Assembly (NCBI GenBank): GCA_964473995.1
Contig: CAYYRB010000055.1
Location: 1 to 16,468, forward strand
Reading direction: 5' to 3'
From: JAKRSD01 sp964473995
GTDB taxonomy: Bacteria; Bacteroidota; Bacteroidia; CAIKAF01
Length of the DNA stretch: 16,468 bases
Of the stretch, positions 13,909 to 16,468 are shown piece by piece. The notes below the pieces were generated by a model. It was not told the origin of the DNA and did no database searches. It was given only the letters and a program-made list of their open reading frames with translations. The first letter of the stretch is position 1; each line of letters begins with the position of its first letter. Both the position numbers and the translations under genes were made by a program.

Positions 13909-15135
13909 ATGTTGGAATTATTAAAAAAGTTTGAGAACAAGCGACCGGAAATCGTATTCGAGTGGAAAGACAGCGAAACCGATGCCGAAGGCTGGGTGGT
14001 GATTAATTCATTGAGAGGCGGAGCGGCCGGCGGTGGTACCCGCATGAGAAAAGGGTTAGACCGTCGCGAGGTGGAATCCTTGGCCAAAACCATGGAAGTG
14101 AAATTTACGGTTTCGGGTCCTCCGATCGGCGGAGCGAAATCGGGCATCAACTTTGACCCAAACGATCCCCGCAAAAAAGACGTATTGAAACGGTGGTATG
14201 CCGCCGTAATTCCTTTATTAAAGAACTACTATGGTACGGGCGGTGACTTAAATGTGGATGAGATTCACGAAGTGATTCCCATAACCGAAGATTTCGGACT
14301 CTGGCATCCGCAGGAGGGTGTGGTGAATGGTCATTTTTCGCCGCGCGAAAGCGATAAAATACACAAGATAGGACAGCTTCGGTATGGTGTTTCTAAGGTG
14401 TTGGAGGATCCCATCTACTCTCCCGAACCTGAAAAAAAACTGGTAGTGGCCGACATGATTACGGGCTGGGGGGTGGCTGAAGCCGTGAGGCACTACTACA
14501 CCCTTTTCGGCGGCAGTATACACGGCAAAAGAGTAATCGTGCAGGGCTGGGGAAACGTAGGCTCAGCAGCCGCTTATTACCTGGCGAAGGAAGGGGCAAA
14601 AATTATGGGAATTATTGACCGGGATGGCGGATTAATTCGTTCCGAAGGGTTTAGCTTCGAAGAAATCAAACAACTTTTTCTGGCTAAAGACGGAAATAAA
14701 TTGAGGGCAGATCATCTGATTCCGTTTGCCGATATCAATCGGGATATCTGGGCATCAGGTGCAGAAGTCTTTATTCCCTGCGCCGCATCAAGACTGGTAC
14801 AGAGAGACCAGGTGGAAGCGCTCATGGCCAATGGGCTGGAAGTGATTTCCTGCGGGGCGAACGTGCCCTTTGCCGATCCCGAAATTTTCTTCGGCCCCAT
14901 CGCCGATTTCGTGGACGGAAAAGTGAGCCTCATCCCCGACTTCATCGCCAACTGCGGCATGGCCCGCGTGTTTGCCTACCTCATGGGCAGCCACGTGGAA
15001 ATGAGCGACAAGGCCATTTTCACCGACACCTCAGACATTATCCGCAAGGCGCTGGAAAACATACGTGCCCAATCACCCGATAAAACGGGAATAGCCAAAA
15101 GAGGCTTCGAAATTGCATTGAAACAATTAATCTAA
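13909..15135 (+). CDS. Glu/Leu/Phe/Val-family amino acid dehydrogenase
   Basis: A 408-residue NAD(P)-dependent oxidative deaminase. The catalytic domain comes first: RGGAAGGGTRMRKG (36-49), K65, SGPPIGGAKSGINFDP (69-84, K77 aligning with the catalytic lysine) and GTGGDLNVDE (109-118) with the candidate catalytic aspartate D113. The Rossmann domain follows, with ITGWGVAEAV (184-193) and VQGWGNVGSAAA (211-222). In glutamate dehydrogenases the first motif reads GGPxKGGxR, whose lysine holds the side-chain carboxylate of glutamate. Here Gly41 aligns with that lysine and the motif ends GGTRM, as in leucine and phenylalanine dehydrogenases. The product name is therefore left at family level. Similar proteins of this length are common in Bacteroidota. 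The nhaD start is 8 bases downstream. Confidence 0.92.
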   Translation: MLELLKKFENKRPEIVFEWKDSETDAEGWVVINSLRGGAAGGGTRMRKGLDRREVESLAKTMEVKFTVSGPPIGGAKSGINFDPNDPRKKDVLKRWYAAVIPLLKNYYGTGGDLNVDEIHEVIPITEDFGLWHPQEGVVNGHFSPRESDKIHKIGQLRYGVSKVLEDPIYSPEPEKKLVVADMITGWGVAEAVRHYYTLFGGSIHGKRVIVQGWGNVGSAAAYYLAKEGAKIMGIIDRDGGLIRSEGFSFEEIKQLFLAKDGNKLRADHLIPFADINRDIWASGAEVFIPCAASRLVQRDQVEALMANGLEVISCGANVPFADPEIFFGPIADFVDGKVSLIPDFIANCGMARVFAYLMGSHVEMSDKAIFTDTSDIIRKALENIRAQSPDKTGIAKRGFEIALKQLI

Positions 15136-15143
15136 ACATACAC

Positions 15144-16468
15144 ATGACACTCGCTCTCGTTCTGATTTTCGTTATAGGGTACCTATTCATCGCGCTGGAA
15201 CACAACGTAAAGATTGACAAAGCCTCCTCCGCACTACTGCTGGGTGTAGCCCTTTGGACCCTTCTGATTGTTGGCGGGGAAGACCTGATTGATACAGGTT
15301 CAAAAGCCTTTGCCCATTTCACTGCGGCGGAAGCGGAATCCCTGGTGGGAAAAACCCCCGACCAAATGAAACACGCGTTCGTAGAGTTCGCCCTGTTGGA
15401 GCACCTGGGCGAGTTGGCCTCCATTTTGTTTTTCCTGATCGGAGCCATGGCCATCGTGGAAGTGGTGGATATGCACGGCGGCTTCACCGTGATTACGGAT
15501 CGCATCAAAACCGATAAAAAGGTTGCCCTGCTTTGGATCATCGCCCTGCTCACCTTCTTTCTTTCCTCTGTATTGGACAACCTCACTACCACCATTGTGA
15601 TGGTTTCCCTTTTGCGGAAATTAATCAAAGACCAGCCTACCCGTTGGCTTTATGTGGGCATTGTAATTATCGCTGCCAATTCAGGCGGAGCATGGAGTCC
15701 CATCGGCGACGTTACCACCACCATGCTGTGGAACGGAGGACAGATCAGTGCTTTGCCGATCATTTATAAAATTATCCTGCCCAGTTTGGTGAGTTTGTTT
15801 ATTCCCGTTCTCTTTTTCACATTCACCCTGAAAGGATCAGTAGAAAGGCCCGATCCGGGAAGTGCAAGTGCACAAGGCATGGATGCTCATGGCGCGGGAG
15901 CCGGTGTGTCTGACCGTGAGAAAAAAATCATTTTTGCCGTGGGTATTTTAGGTCTGCTCTTCGTGCCCGTATTCAAAACACTTACCCACCTGCCCCCGTT
16001 CATGGGCATGATGCTCAGCTTGGGAATTTTGTGGGTAGTCACCGAAATTCTGCACAAAAACAGAGAACACGGGCATTACTTATCCGTGGTTTCCGGACTG
16101 CGCCGTATTGACCTGTCGGGCGTGTTGTTCTTCCTGGGTATTCTTTTGGCCATCAGCAGCCTGCAAACCGCAGGATTGCTCAGGCAACTGGCCGTTTTTC
16201 TGGATGGTGCGCTGGGCAACATGTATGTGTTAAATATTCTTATCGGTACATTATCGGCCATCGTAGATAACGTTCCTCTGGTAGCAGCGGCACAAGGTAT
16301 GTACGATATTGAAGCCTCAGGAATTCATGCCATGGATGGTGACTTTTGGACCATGCTGGCCTTTTGCGCGGGAACGGGTGGAAGCATGCTCATCATCGGC
16401 TCGGCCGCGGGAGTTGCCGCCATGGGACTGGAACGCATCAGCTTCGGTTGGTACCTGAAAAAAATAAG
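15144..16468 (+). CDS. nhaD: NhaD-type Na+/H+ antiporter (3' end outside window)
   Basis: 441 complete codons to the right edge with no stop; the family is about 420-480 residues, so little is missing. It is a polytopic inner-membrane protein with hydrophobic segments throughout. Motifs include SSVLDNLTTTIVM (141-153, D145-N146), AANSGGAWSPIGDVTTTM (177-194) and, in the second half, SAIVDNVPLVAAAQGMY (371-387, D375-N376). The two DN motifs are the inverted-repeat core of the ion transporter superfamily, and IVDNVPLVAA is typical of NhaD. A polar loop (about 232-260) separates the halves. It exports Na+ or Li+ in exchange for protons. It starts 8 bases after the amino acid dehydrogenase, so the two form a likely operon. 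Confidence 0.95.
   Translation, partial: MTLALVLIFVIGYLFIALEHNVKIDKASSALLLGVALWTLLIVGGEDLIDTGSKAFAHFTAAEAESLVGKTPDQMKHAFVEFALLEHLGELASILFFLIGAMAIVEVVDMHGGFTVITDRIKTDKKVALLWIIALLTFFLSSVLDNLTTTIVMVSLLRKLIKDQPTRWLYVGIVIIAANSGGAWSPIGDVTTTMLWNGGQISALPIIYKIILPSLVSLFIPVLFFTFTLKGSVERPDPGSASAQGMDAHGAGAGVSDREKKIIFAVGILGLLFVPVFKTLTHLPPFMGMMLSLGILWVVTEILHKNREHGHYLSVVSGLRRIDLSGVLFFLGILLAISSLQTAGLLRQLAVFLDGALGNMYVLNILIGTLSAIVDNVPLVAAAQGMYDIEASGIHAMDGDFWTMLAFCAGTGGSMLIIGSAAGVAAMGLERISFGWYLKKI

Overview
The window looks like Bacteroidota chromosome, probably from a draft or metagenome assembly because it holds a 100-base run of N. Three things point to Bacteroidota. One secreted protein ends in a type IX secretion (T9SS) sorting domain. 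Perfect or near-perfect TAnnTTTG promoter boxes lie 15-27 bases before several starts. Start codons lack obvious Shine-Dalgarno sequences. I cannot name the order or genus. No tRNA, rRNA, CRISPR array, transposase, phage gene or defence system was seen.

Left part (1-9425): eight genes all on the minus strand, in transcription order rmuC, rfbF, rfbG, rfbC-like epimerase, RmlD-type reductase, recQ, fabH, and an FAD oxidoreductase of the phytoene desaturase/CrtISO type that runs off the left edge. Most gaps are short (-7 to 68 bases). The exception is 187 bases between epimerase and reductase, which holds a 14-base tandem repeat and a hairpin. The four rfb genes form a CDP-sugar cassette: CTP plus glucose-1-phosphate gives CDP-glucose, then CDP-4-keto-6-deoxyglucose, then epimerisation and reduction to a CDP-6-deoxyhexose. 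No glycosyltransferase is present. fabH and the FAD oxidoreductase are 20 bases apart and may belong to a lipid or polyene pigment pathway continuing outside the window.

Middle (9522-11799): a small TPR protein and then a secreted protein joining a c-type haem motif, a PHM-like two-copper monooxygenase core and a T9SS sorting domain. A strong bidirectional terminator follows, then about 290 bases without a convincing gene.

Right part (11800-16468): an acyl-CoA dehydrogenase on the minus strand is divergent from anmK (anhydro-MurNAc kinase), whose N-terminal part is lost in the assembly gap. Next comes a Glu/Leu/Phe/Val-type amino acid dehydrogenase lacking the glutamate-specificity lysine, and 8 bases after it an NhaD Na+/H+ antiporter cut by the right edge.

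Most of the window is ordinary metabolism and repair. The parts most worth a second look are the haem-copper secreted protein, the RecQ with a displaced zinc site, the stand-alone CDP-sugar cassette with its repeat, and the unresolved substrate of the amino acid dehydrogenase.
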